A DNA stretch of 33,359 nucleotides from NCBI GenBank assembly GCA_021734045.1, contig JAIPJR010000024.1:1-33359 (forward strand), in the 5' to 3' direction. Of the stretch, positions 16,107-23,687 are shown piece after piece; position 1 is the stretch's first letter; each line of letters starts with the position of its first letter. Source of the stretch: Fidelibacterota bacterium (GTDB lineage: Bacteria > Fidelibacterota > UBA8477). The notes below the pieces were generated by a model. It saw only the letters and a list, made by a program, of their open reading frames with translations. It did no database searches and was not told the origin of the DNA. The translations under genes and the position numbers were made by a program.

Positions 16107-18038
16107 ATGCGACGAATTGTCTTACTGATAAGTTTACTGGCCACGGTGGTTTTGGGCCAACAATCGGCATTTGACCGGGGTGTCCGGCTTTATAACCAGG
16201 GGGAATATTGGCAGGCATTAGTCCAGTTTTCAGCCTTGGCGAATCAAACTGCCGAACAAAATCCCCAACTCACTGCCTCGCTGCTGATGCGCATGAAATG
16301 CTATGCTAAACTGGAAGCGTATCAGCGAACGATACTGCTGGCGCGGGATTTTCAGCGGAAATATCCCGTTAGCCGGTATCAGGTTGATGTGAATTTCCTG
16401 CTGGGAGAAGTTTACAGTAATCGCGGAGACTATACCGAGGCTGCTTGGCATTATGCCCAGGCCAGGATTTTGAGTGAACGAAAAAACCTCACCGACGAAG
16501 CTGCTCGCCGTACCCGGCACCTGGTCTTAAATCTGGTACCGCTGGAGGAGCTCAGTCGGCTCTATTCACGGGATTTAGGACCGGTGGGTCAATTCCTGGG
16601 ATTACTATCGGTGGAACGCTTACAGCGGGAAGGTCAAACTACGGCAGCAGCAGATCTGATGTTCAATCTGCGTCCCTATTTCAAAATAGATTGGTTGGTA
16701 AAAGAGGCCATGCGCTTGGATTGGCAATTGAGTAATGACAAGGCCGAAACCATTGTTTTGGGCGTTATGTTGCCTTTGTCTGGCGCCCTATCGGAGGTGG
16801 GGAATCAGATCTTAACCGGCCTGCGCTATGCGGTAATGACCTATGCTGATTCTGTTCAAATTGCGGTGGAATTGGATGTACGGGATAATGGTGCATCCCT
16901 GGGGCGCTCGATTGAAATCGCACGTGAATTTGCTGACAATCCACGCATGATTGCAGCCGTAGGACCACTCATCAGTGATAATGTGAAGGCAGTGGCCGCA
17001 CTGCTGGATGGCAGCGGGAAGGTTGTGCTCACCCCGACCGCGACAGAGAATGATCTGGTAGAATTCTCCGATTTACTGTACCAATACCAGCCTAACCGAT
17101 CGATTCGTGGTGCCGCATTGGCAGCTTACGCTGTCAATACCCTGGGACTCCACACGTTTGCAGTGATAGCGCCTACGGATGCTTATGGGCGGGAACTCAC
17201 AGATAGTTTTACAAAAAAAGTGGATGATCTGGGGGGCCAGGTTTTGTATGAAGGCTGGTATACGGGAGAGCCCACCGATCTTTCCTTCCATTTCACCAAT
17301 CTGAGATCCATAGGATTTCGCCGGCTACTCGAGCAGGTTGCCACGGATACCGACTCGGTACATCAAGCAGAATATCGTCGCCTGTTAAGACCAGTTATAC
17401 CGGATTCGGGTCGATTTGCCCCGCGAATCACCGCGTCAGACTCTTTGAAAGTCAAACTTCCCACGATTGATGCACTTTATATGCCCATCCACCAGGGGCA
17501 TGTGTATGTCTCATCCCAGGTCGCTTTTTACAACCTCACTACCTATATCCTGGGGGATGAGAATTGGGCGGATAAGGATAATTTGAATAAAAATTACCGT
17601 TATGTTCCCCGTCTGGCATTCGCATCAAGTGCAACGATTGATTCAACGAAATTAGATCAGAGCGACATTCATAACTATTACACCCGGCGCTATGATCGTG
17701 ATCCAACCAATTATGATTACCTGGGCTATGATGCAGCCAGCTTGTTGCTGGAAGGGTTAACCCAAGCACGTTTTAATCCCGTGGTGCTGGGCGAGGTACT
17801 CAAAACCATGGGTACCCATCGCGGTATCATCAGCCAGGTAAAATTTGGTGGCAATTCGCCCCGCCAAAATCAATCGGTATTCATCATGGAATATGATAAT
17901 CAGGCTCGGGAATTGGAACAGGCCGGCTTTTATGACCAATTCGGTTTTCATCCCAAGGCTATGATTCTACCAGACTTGATGTCCTTGGATACCGCCGGGA
18001 CCGACAGTTTCAAGGTGGACGGAGTTGTGAATGATTGA
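16107..18038 (+). CDS. Exported TPR plus periplasmic-binding-protein-fold protein, LpoA-like
   Basis: This 643-residue protein has a signal peptide (about residues 1-18, ending VVLGQ) without a lipobox Cys. An N-terminal helical, TPR-like region (about 20-165) includes FDRGVRLYNQGEYWQALVQF and YPVSRYQVDVNFLLGEVYSNRGDYTEAAWHYAQA. A type 1 periplasmic-binding-protein domain (about 213-615) begins VLGVMLPLSGALSEVGNQI and contains AAVGPLISDNVKAVA, FAVIAPTDAYGREL and IDALYMPI. The layout resembles the penicillin-binding-protein activator LpoA and, more loosely, branched-chain amino-acid binding proteins. Neighbours glmS, pgeF and uppP favour a cell-wall role, which is inference. It overlaps pgeF by 8 bp. 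Confidence 0.75.
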   Translation: MRRIVLLISLLATVVLGQQSAFDRGVRLYNQGEYWQALVQFSALANQTAEQNPQLTASLLMRMKCYAKLEAYQRTILLARDFQRKYPVSRYQVDVNFLLGEVYSNRGDYTEAAWHYAQARILSERKNLTDEAARRTRHLVLNLVPLEELSRLYSRDLGPVGQFLGLLSVERLQREGQTTAAADLMFNLRPYFKIDWLVKEAMRLDWQLSNDKAETIVLGVMLPLSGALSEVGNQILTGLRYAVMTYADSVQIAVELDVRDNGASLGRSIEIAREFADNPRMIAAVGPLISDNVKAVAALLDGSGKVVLTPTATENDLVEFSDLLYQYQPNRSIRGAALAAYAVNTLGLHTFAVIAPTDAYGRELTDSFTKKVDDLGGQVLYEGWYTGEPTDLSFHFTNLRSIGFRRLLEQVATDTDSVHQAEYRRLLRPVIPDSGRFAPRITASDSLKVKLPTIDALYMPIHQGHVYVSSQVAFYNLTTYILGDENWADKDNLNKNYRYVPRLAFASSATIDSTKLDQSDIHNYYTRRYDRDPTNYDYLGYDAASLLLEGLTQARFNPVVLGEVLKTMGTHRGIISQVKFGGNSPRQNQSVFIMEYDNQARELEQAGFYDQFGFHPKAMILPDLMSLDTAGTDSFKVDGVVND

Positions 18039-18771
18039 CCTGGTTCAGCCTGTTCATCTGCCAGTACCTCAAGATGTTCTGGTGGGAATGACGACCCGCT
18101 CCGGTGGTGTGAGCGAAGGAGCTTTTGAGTCTCTAAATATGGGATTAGACGTCGGTGATAATCCGGACCATGTGCGGACAAATCGAAGCCGTGTATGGAA
18201 GTCATTTCAACTTTCGGAAGATGTCTTGGCGAAACCTGAGCAGGTTCATTCAGCCCGGTTTAATCTTGTGCAGTCGCCGGGTGTTTTCCCTGCAACCGAT
18301 GGTCTCATTACCCATGAGTCCAATATTTTTCTTACCATTCAAACAGCTGACTGCCTGCCCATTTTGATATGGACGCATGACGGTGAATGGCTTGCGGCAA
18401 TTCATAGTGGCTGGCGTGGTACCGAGCAGAGAATTCCGGCGGAGGTGATTGCTTTTTTACTCAGTGGAAGCGGTTATTCACCCCATGAGTTTTTTGTATG
18501 GATTGGCTCTGGACTGGGTGTGTGCCATTTCGAAGTAGGACCGGAGTTCGCGTCAAAGTTTGACACTCAATTCCTCAACAACCGGAACGAGTCATTGTAT
18601 TTCGACAATGTGGCGGCTGTATATGATCAAATTCTGAGACAAGGTATCCCGGCAGACAACTTTGAAGTTGTAGATGAATGTACGTACTGTGAATCGGGAA
18701 AATATTTTTCTCACCGCCGGGACAAGGGCGTCACGGGACGTATGCTGGCAGTTATCGGGAGACAAAATTGA
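18031..18771 (+). CDS. pgeF: Peptidoglycan editing factor PgeF (laccase-domain, YfiH family)
   Basis: This 246-residue cytoplasmic protein belongs to the multicopper-laccase-domain family. E. coli YfiH has been described as preventing misincorporation of L-Ser into the peptidoglycan stem, and other members act as purine nucleoside phosphorylases. Diagnostic motifs are MTTRSGGVSEGAFESLNMG, the metal residues His73 (EQVHSARF), Cys108 (TADCLPI) and His125 (AIHSGWRGT), and the C-terminal CTYCESGKYFSHRRDKGVTGR. The ATG overlaps the preceding gene by 8 bp, and the TGA overlaps the uppP start codon (TTGA). The position between an LpoA-like gene and uppP supports the cell-wall role. Confidence 0.92.
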   Translation: MIDLVQPVHLPVPQDVLVGMTTRSGGVSEGAFESLNMGLDVGDNPDHVRTNRSRVWKSFQLSEDVLAKPEQVHSARFNLVQSPGVFPATDGLITHESNIFLTIQTADCLPILIWTHDGEWLAAIHSGWRGTEQRIPAEVIAFLLSGSGYSPHEFFVWIGSGLGVCHFEVGPEFASKFDTQFLNNRNESLYFDNVAAVYDQILRQGIPADNFEVVDECTYCESGKYFSHRRDKGVTGRMLAVIGRQN

Positions 18772-19580
18772 ATATAATTGAAGCAGCGATTTTGGCCATT
18801 GTGCAGGGTCTCACTGAATTTCTGCCCGTCTCCAGTTCAGGACATCTGGTGCTGGGGCGTCAAATATTGGGTGTGGCAAATCAGGGAGATGTGGGTTTTG
18901 AGGTAGTAGTCCATTTTGGGACATTTTTAGCGGTTTTACTGGTATTTTGGCAGGATATTCGAACCCTGCTGAGCCATTTTTTAAGAGGAATTGGAAAGCC
19001 GACAAGGCTGGTCAGGGTCTACCGGGAAGATACCCAGTTCCGATTGAGCCTGCTTATGTTGCTGGGTATGGTTCCCGCTGGAATTGTGGGGCTTGCATTT
19101 GACGATCAGCTGGAAGCGTTATTCGCAGATAGCCGTCTGGTCAGTGGCATGCTCATTACAACGGGTGTACTCCTTTTGCTCACAAAGTGGGCTCATAAAC
19201 AAGACAAACCGGTTACACCTTGGAGCGCACTATTGATTGGCATTGCCCAGGCATTAGCAATCATTCCGGGAATTTCGCGTAGTGGGTCTACCATATCGGT
19301 AGCGCTCTACCTGGGAATTAGCCGGCGCGAGGCAGCACGATTTTCATTCATCATGGTGTTACCACTCATTTTTGGCGCCATGTTGTTACAGCTACTCAAG
19401 ATGGGTGAAGTGGGTATGGGTTCGGTCGGGGTAGAAATTATGCTCACCGGGTTGGTGATGTCATTTGCCGTGGGATGGGCTGCGCTCAAATGGCTCATGG
19501 GTGTGCTGGAACGAGGACAATGGCACTGGTTTGCATATTATTGCTTTGTAATCGGGCTGACCGGACTGGTTTTCACCTGA
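18768..19580 (+). CDS. uppP: Undecaprenyl-diphosphatase UppP (BacA)
   Basis: This 270-residue integral membrane enzyme dephosphorylates undecaprenyl diphosphate so the carrier lipid can be reused for peptidoglycan and surface glycans; it also gives bacitracin resistance. Both family signatures are present: GLTEFLPVSSSGH (residues 14-26, catalytic Glu17) and PGISRSGST (167-175, catalytic Arg171). Roughly eight hydrophobic segments are visible. The start is TTG, overlapping the pgeF stop as TTGA, and gives MNIIEAAILAIVQG, which fits the family N-terminus exactly. Confidence 0.96.
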   Translation: MNIIEAAILAIVQGLTEFLPVSSSGHLVLGRQILGVANQGDVGFEVVVHFGTFLAVLLVFWQDIRTLLSHFLRGIGKPTRLVRVYREDTQFRLSLLMLLGMVPAGIVGLAFDDQLEALFADSRLVSGMLITTGVLLLLTKWAHKQDKPVTPWSALLIGIAQALAIIPGISRSGSTISVALYLGISRREAARFSFIMVLPLIFGAMLLQLLKMGEVGMGSVGVEIMLTGLVMSFAVGWAALKWLMGVLERGQWHWFAYYCFVIGLTGLVFT

Positions 19581-19595
19581 AATTGACAAGGATAT

Positions 19596-20618
19596 ATGGC
19601 TGACTCCTCCTTTGATAAGTTTACCAAGATTACAGCACAGGTGCGAAGTGGTGCTTTGGAACCCGCATATCTGGTACTGGGAAGCGATACATTTTTTGTG
19701 TCGTTGTTCATCAAGCTCGTGAAGGCCACATATCAGCAAAAATTCGGTGGAAACGGGGATATTACGCAACTCGATGGGAATGAGGTGAAAAAGCGGGACG
19801 ATTTGGAAGCTTATCTCTCCGGAGGCGGGCTGTTTAGTTCTGCATCTCTGATTATCCTGCAAAATGTTAACAGCCTGGATGCCGGTAGTCGGAAATTGTT
19901 ACAGCAGGTGGTCAGTCAGGGAAATCCTGATATGTTTTTTCTCATCACCCATCCGGAATCCAGCAGATCAAAGCGAGTACCACAGTGGGTTTTAAGGTTT
20001 GCTGAGAATGGGCAGATTGTGCCGGCCGATACGCCTTATGAGAACGAAATCCCTCGTCTGGTTCATCGTTTTGCTGAGATACGCGGGAAGAAAATTCAAC
20101 CGCGGGCTGTGGAACTGCTCATGCAACTCACCTCCAATGATTTGGCTTTGATTGAACATGAAATGGAGAAGCTGAGTCTGTTTTTGGGTGAAGATGCAGA
20201 AATGATTACCGTAGATGTGGTACAGGATTGCATCGCTGCTGTTTCCCATGCAACCGTGTTGAATCTTTACGATGCCATCAGCGAGCGAAATGCTGCCCAA
20301 GCGATTAAGGCATTTCATGAAATATTTTCCCGGGATGACAGTATTCCCTATGTCATCATAAGTATCTATACCCACCTTAATAAAATTTTAGGATTTACAG
20401 ATCATCGTACATTCCCTGATGTCAGTACTGCTGCAACCATTGCCAGCTCGGGATCCCGGTTTTATCAGCAAAAAATTTTCAAAGCCTCCAGGCAATTCAG
20501 TCAGGATGAGCTTGAAGCGGCACTGTGTGACTTGGCTGATATTGATTATCAATTTCGTCAGGCGTCAATTCCATCCATGAGCTATTTCACTACCTGGGTC
20601 GCGAACCATTTGGTGTAA
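19596..20618 (+). CDS. holA: DNA polymerase III subunit delta
   Basis: This 340-residue protein is the size of HolA, the clamp-loader subunit that opens the beta clamp. The N-terminal part has the family pattern PAYLVLGSDTFFVSLFIKLVK, then LSGGGLFSSASLIILQNV. The middle has VPADTPYENEIPRLVHRFAEIRGKKI and LTSNDLALIEHEMEKLSLFLGE, and the C-terminal helical domain runs from about 210 to 340 (NLYDAISERNAAQAIKAFHEI). No Walker A is expected in delta and none is seen. It starts 15 bp after uppP and is followed after 1 bp by the sigma-factor gene. Confidence 0.88.
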   Translation: MADSSFDKFTKITAQVRSGALEPAYLVLGSDTFFVSLFIKLVKATYQQKFGGNGDITQLDGNEVKKRDDLEAYLSGGGLFSSASLIILQNVNSLDAGSRKLLQQVVSQGNPDMFFLITHPESSRSKRVPQWVLRFAENGQIVPADTPYENEIPRLVHRFAEIRGKKIQPRAVELLMQLTSNDLALIEHEMEKLSLFLGEDAEMITVDVVQDCIAAVSHATVLNLYDAISERNAAQAIKAFHEIFSRDDSIPYVIISIYTHLNKILGFTDHRTFPDVSTAATIASSGSRFYQQKIFKASRQFSQDELEAALCDLADIDYQFRQASIPSMSYFTTWVANHLV

Positions 20619-20619
20619 T

Positions 20620-21201
20620 ATGAGCGGAATGCAACCCATTACTGATGAACAACTCATTGCCCAATTTCAGGCGGGTAGGGAGTCGGCATTCATCGAACTG
20701 GTGAATCGTTACAAAGATCGTCTCCTAAATTTCGTTTACCGGTTTGTGGGTGATCGGGATGAAGCTGAAGACATTGTTCAGGATACCTTTCTAAAAGTCT
20801 ATAAAAACCGCCACGCCTATCGTGAGGTAGCAAAATTTTCCACCTGGATTTACACCATCGCGGGAAATTTGGCGCGCTCTGAATTGCGGAAGCGCCGGCG
20901 TCATAAGACATATAACATGAGCCAGATTGGCTTGGAAGATCGGGATTTTGACCCGCCGGATACTGATTTGGGACCAGATTCGCATGTGAGCTGGCGATTT
21001 GAGGAAGCTGAAATCCAGCGCGCCATACGCCAGTTACCGGACCAATTCCGCACCATCATCATTTTGCGAGATATTCAGGAACTTTCTTACGAAGAGATCA
21101 GTAGAATACTGGACATTCCGATGGGTACGGTCAAGTCACGCGTTAACCGGGCCCGCTTGAAAATGCAGGAATTATTGAAACACCTAAAGGAGAATGGCTA
21201 A
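20620..21201 (+). CDS. ECF-family RNA polymerase sigma factor (RpoE-like)
   Basis: This 193-residue protein has the two ECF sigma domains. Region 2 (about residues 20-95) contains ESAFIELVNRYKDRLLNFVY, the DEAEDIVQDTFLKVYK core contact and FSTWIYTIAGNLARSELRKRRR. Region 4 (about 133-185) contains IRQLPDQFRTIIILRDI, ELSYEEISRILDIPMGTVKSRVNRAR. The zinc-finger protein that follows is the expected anti-sigma factor. It is probably co-transcribed with holA (1 bp gap), which suggests constitutive expression held in check by the anti-sigma. The stress it answers cannot be read from sequence; envelope damage would suit the cell-wall neighbours. Confidence 0.93.
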   Translation: MSGMQPITDEQLIAQFQAGRESAFIELVNRYKDRLLNFVYRFVGDRDEAEDIVQDTFLKVYKNRHAYREVAKFSTWIYTIAGNLARSELRKRRRHKTYNMSQIGLEDRDFDPPDTDLGPDSHVSWRFEEAEIQRAIRQLPDQFRTIIILRDIQELSYEEISRILDIPMGTVKSRVNRARLKMQELLKHLKENG

Positions 21202-21258
21202 TCGTAAACGGCTAGATCCTCGAACGAATTAGACAAATGGGTAATGGGAGCTTCTGAC

Positions 21259-21783
21259 ATGAAGTGTCAATTGGTTTTAGACAGTTATACTGCTTATGTT
21301 GATTATGAATTAACTGCGACAACGCGAACACAAATTGAAGACCATCTGAAGCAATGCCGTCCGTGTCGTGAAGTCTTCCAGGAGTTAGACAGCATGGTGG
21401 CCAGCCTGAATGACATCTCACCCATTCAAACCTCCCCCGACTTCAACGAACGCTTACTTTCAAAAATATCCAAATTAAACACAGAACCCGCTCAATTACC
21501 CTGGTATCGTCTGCCTACCGTAAAATTAAGCGGATACGCTACAGCAGCAGGTGTGGCTTTAGCGCTGGTATTCAGCCAGTGGATGAGTCCCCCTGCTTCC
21601 ACACTACCAGCAACAAACTCGAAATCTCTGCCGGTTGCAGGTCAGACAACACCTAAGGCAGTGAATGAACCGGTGTTTGTCTCACAGGACACAACCGGAA
21701 GTGGCACAGATTCGCTTCAATTACACGACAGGCGAACGCTTAACCCCGATCAGCCACTCCAACTTGTGAATCAACGGCCCTAA
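21259..21783 (+). CDS. Zinc-finger anti-sigma factor, membrane-anchored
   Basis: With the start at 21259 the protein has 174 residues. An N-terminal zinc-binding anti-sigma (zf-HC2) domain shows Cys3, His29, Cys33 and Cys36 (HxxxCxxC). A single membrane segment follows near 91-108 (SGYATAAGVALALVFSQW), then a Pro/Thr/Ser-rich extracytoplasmic tail of about 65 residues. An ATG at 21244 would add five residues, but GGGAG lies 8 bases before the ATG at 21259, so the latter is preferred. It should hold the upstream ECF sigma factor at the membrane until a signal triggers release. The tail has no recognised sensor domain. Confidence 0.85.
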   Translation: MKCQLVLDSYTAYVDYELTATTRTQIEDHLKQCRPCREVFQELDSMVASLNDISPIQTSPDFNERLLSKISKLNTEPAQLPWYRLPTVKLSGYATAAGVALALVFSQWMSPPASTLPATNSKSLPVAGQTTPKAVNEPVFVSQDTTGSGTDSLQLHDRRTLNPDQPLQLVNQRP

Positions 21784-21940
21784 TTTTTTTTAGACCCCCA
21801 CCCAAAGCCCCAACAAATTTTTAAATCACCCTGACTTGGTCTGACTCCAGGCAGATCATTTTTCTGGCGTGGTACATCCTATAACAATCAGAAAACTTAT
21901 GGCAATGCTTTGCTTTTGAATTGCTTTTAAAAGTCATTCA

Positions 21941-21975
21941 GCTAACTTTTTCGACCGGCTGAAAAGCTGGTTAGC
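21941..21975 (+). other. Hairpin in the diguanylate cyclase leader
   Basis: ACCGGCT (21954-21960) pairs with AGCTGGT (21965-21971) through six Watson-Crick pairs and one G-T wobble around a GAAA loop. An outer pair GCTAAC (21941-21946) / GTTAGC (21970-21975) offers an alternative, longer stem with a bulge. No T-run follows, so it is not a standard terminator. It may be an RNA regulatory structure or a protein-binding site. Confidence 0.45.
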
Positions 21976-22037
21976 CAAGCATTCTGGACACGTATGAGCA
22001 GGCATTTGCATGAAGAAAATATTTATGACCGTCGTCA

Positions 22038-22067
22038 TTGAACTGATGAACAGGAACCATGCATAAC
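22038..22067 (+). promoter_or_regulatory. Possible promoter of the diguanylate cyclase gene
   Basis: TTGAAC (22038-22043), an 18 bp spacer and CATAAC (22062-22067) each match 4 of 6 sigma-70 positions. A GGAACC box at 22053-22058 also resembles an ECF-sigma -35. Both are weak by eye. Confidence 0.25.
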
Positions 22068-22106
22068 AAGGATCAGATTATCACTGTTGGGACACGCAGC
22101 TTAAGT

Positions 22107-22114
22107 GGGGGAGG
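22107..22114 (+). promoter_or_regulatory. Strong ribosome binding site deciding the start at 22123
   Basis: GGGGGAGG is followed by 8 bases and then GTG at 22123. A GTG at 22105 would give a longer frame but would place this site inside the coding sequence, so 22123 is chosen as the start. Confidence 0.65.
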
Positions 22115-22122
22115 ATGATGCA

Positions 22123-23646
22123 GTGATCGGTGAACAGCGCGATTTATTGGTCGATTTAAACAGTCTCTTTTTAACCCAATTGACGCTTCTTATGAAAAGT
22201 GCAATCTCGCTCAGCGGTTGCGAAAATGTCTATTATTACGCCCTGCAGCCTGAGAAGAAAGAATATTCGCTGGAAAAAATGGAAAGTGTCCATCCATCAG
22301 AGGTGGCGAAACGATTACCCGCAACCGATGAACTGGTGACAGCGATAGGTCAGGCCGATAAAAAGTCACCTGTTTCAGAAAAGACAACCAGGCTATTACT
22401 GCAATCAGTTTATACTGACATTCCTGAAAAGGAACGCCCCCTGAGCCTGCTTTATTCCCCGATTGAGTTCAATAAAAGTCATATTGGCTTTTTACTGTTC
22501 GATCATCACAAACCGGATTTTTTTACCGCTGATGATATTCCTTCGGTCAGGTCGTTGACAGAGCTTCTCTCAGCACAAATTAACTCTTTCCAGTATTTGG
22601 ATCTGTTCCGGGAACGATGTGATTTGTATAGCATCATGCTGGAAGTGAACACCCATTTGAATGTGGCAGCCAGTAAAGAGGACTTTCTTACCGAAATCGG
22701 AAGAATCGGGAAATATTTTCTCAAATGCGACCGGGCGATTATCGCACTGCGACAAGACACTTTTGGCTCGAGATTCATTATCGATGCCATTGACGGTTCG
22801 AATGAGGATGTGCAGGTAGGGGATTCCTATCCGGTCGAGAACACGCTGGTGGGACGTGCAATCCAGAAGGGCAAGATTCAGCTCTATAAACCGGAAGCAC
22901 CCCCGCCGATTCAGGGGATATTTAAGCCCGGGGACCGGGACTCGTACCCCTTTAACAGTGCGGTGGCATTTCCCTTAAATGAAGAGCCCAATTCCACCGG
23001 TGCGCTGGTTCTGGAGTTCAATGACCCACCGGACATCGTTGAGATGGATATTAAACTTTTCGGGATGATAGGGCTGAATTTGGGTGCTGCATTAAACCGG
23101 CTGAACCTGTATGCCATGATGAAGGAAAATGCCACAACCGACGCGCTCACAAATGTGTATAATTCACGTACTGTCCGGGAACGGTTAAGTGAAGAAGTCG
23201 CCCGTGCGAGGCGATATCAATCGGCACTAACCCTACTCTTCCTTGATCTGGATAAATTTAAAGCAGTCAATGACACTTACGGTCACCTCATGGGGGATTA
23301 TGTCCTCCGGGACACAGCCAAAATTATTAAAGACAATGTACGAACCGGTGATATTGTGGGTCGATATGGCGGTGAAGAATTTGTCGTAATCCTGATTAAT
23401 GCGGTAGCAGAAGATGTTGTCAAAACGGCTGAACGCATACGAGATTGCATCGCCAAGCATAATTTTGAATTTGAAGATCAGGTGGTTCATATCAAAATCA
23501 GTATCGGGATCGCTCAATTCCCGAAGGATGGTGATTCGGAAGAGCACCTCCTTCGTTCAGCCGATGCGGCTATGTACGAGACCAAGCGCAAAGGTGGAAA
23601 CGACATTACACTTTACCAACCCGGCATGCAGCCGAAATATCATTAA
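22123..23646 (+). CDS. GAF-GGDEF diguanylate cyclase
   Basis: With the GTG start at 22123 this is a 507-residue soluble protein predicted to make c-di-GMP from two GTP. An uncharacterised N-terminal part (1 to about 160) is followed by a GAF-type sensor at about 165-325 (SIMLEVNTHLNVAASKEDF, then FNSAVAFPLNEEPNSTGALVLEF). The GGDEF domain at about 335-500 starts TTDALTNVYNSRTVRERL and includes LFLDLDKFKAVNDTYGHLMGD. The active-site motif is GGEEF (416-420), the usual active variant. An RTGD sequence (407-410) lies exactly five residues before it, the RxxD product-inhibition site. No membrane segment is seen. The NhaC-type gene follows after 41 bp. Confidence 0.92.
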   Translation: MIGEQRDLLVDLNSLFLTQLTLLMKSAISLSGCENVYYYALQPEKKEYSLEKMESVHPSEVAKRLPATDELVTAIGQADKKSPVSEKTTRLLLQSVYTDIPEKERPLSLLYSPIEFNKSHIGFLLFDHHKPDFFTADDIPSVRSLTELLSAQINSFQYLDLFRERCDLYSIMLEVNTHLNVAASKEDFLTEIGRIGKYFLKCDRAIIALRQDTFGSRFIIDAIDGSNEDVQVGDSYPVENTLVGRAIQKGKIQLYKPEAPPPIQGIFKPGDRDSYPFNSAVAFPLNEEPNSTGALVLEFNDPPDIVEMDIKLFGMIGLNLGAALNRLNLYAMMKENATTDALTNVYNSRTVRERLSEEVARARRYQSALTLLFLDLDKFKAVNDTYGHLMGDYVLRDTAKIIKDNVRTGDIVGRYGGEEFVVILINAVAEDVVKTAERIRDCIAKHNFEFEDQVVHIKISIGIAQFPKDGDSEEHLLRSADAAMYETKRKGGNDITLYQPGMQPKYH

Positions 23647-23687
23647 TCCAAACTGAAGTTAGCGGTAAAACACGCAGGGGTAAGTCA

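Larger units (their letters stand above)
21784..22122. other. Non-coding leader between anti-sigma gene and diguanylate cyclase gene
   Basis: These 339 bp hold no credible gene. A T8 run (about 21785-21792) follows the anti-sigma stop but has no strong stem before it. Two copies of TTGCTTTT at 21910-21917 and 21921-21928 are spaced 11 bp apart. A hairpin lies at 21941-21975, a possible sigma-70 promoter at 22038-22067, and a very strong ribosome site at 22107-22114. I see no match to a known c-di-GMP riboswitch. Confidence 0.5.

Noticed and set aside
21784-21800. T8 run after the anti-sigma gene as an intrinsic terminator
   Set aside because: No GC-rich stem precedes the run; only very weak pairings can be drawn.
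22010-22066. Small frame MKKIFMTVVIELMNRNHA upstream of the diguanylate cyclase
   Set aside because: Eighteen codons with no clear ribosome site. It could be a leader peptide, but nothing in the sequence beyond a start and a stop supports it.
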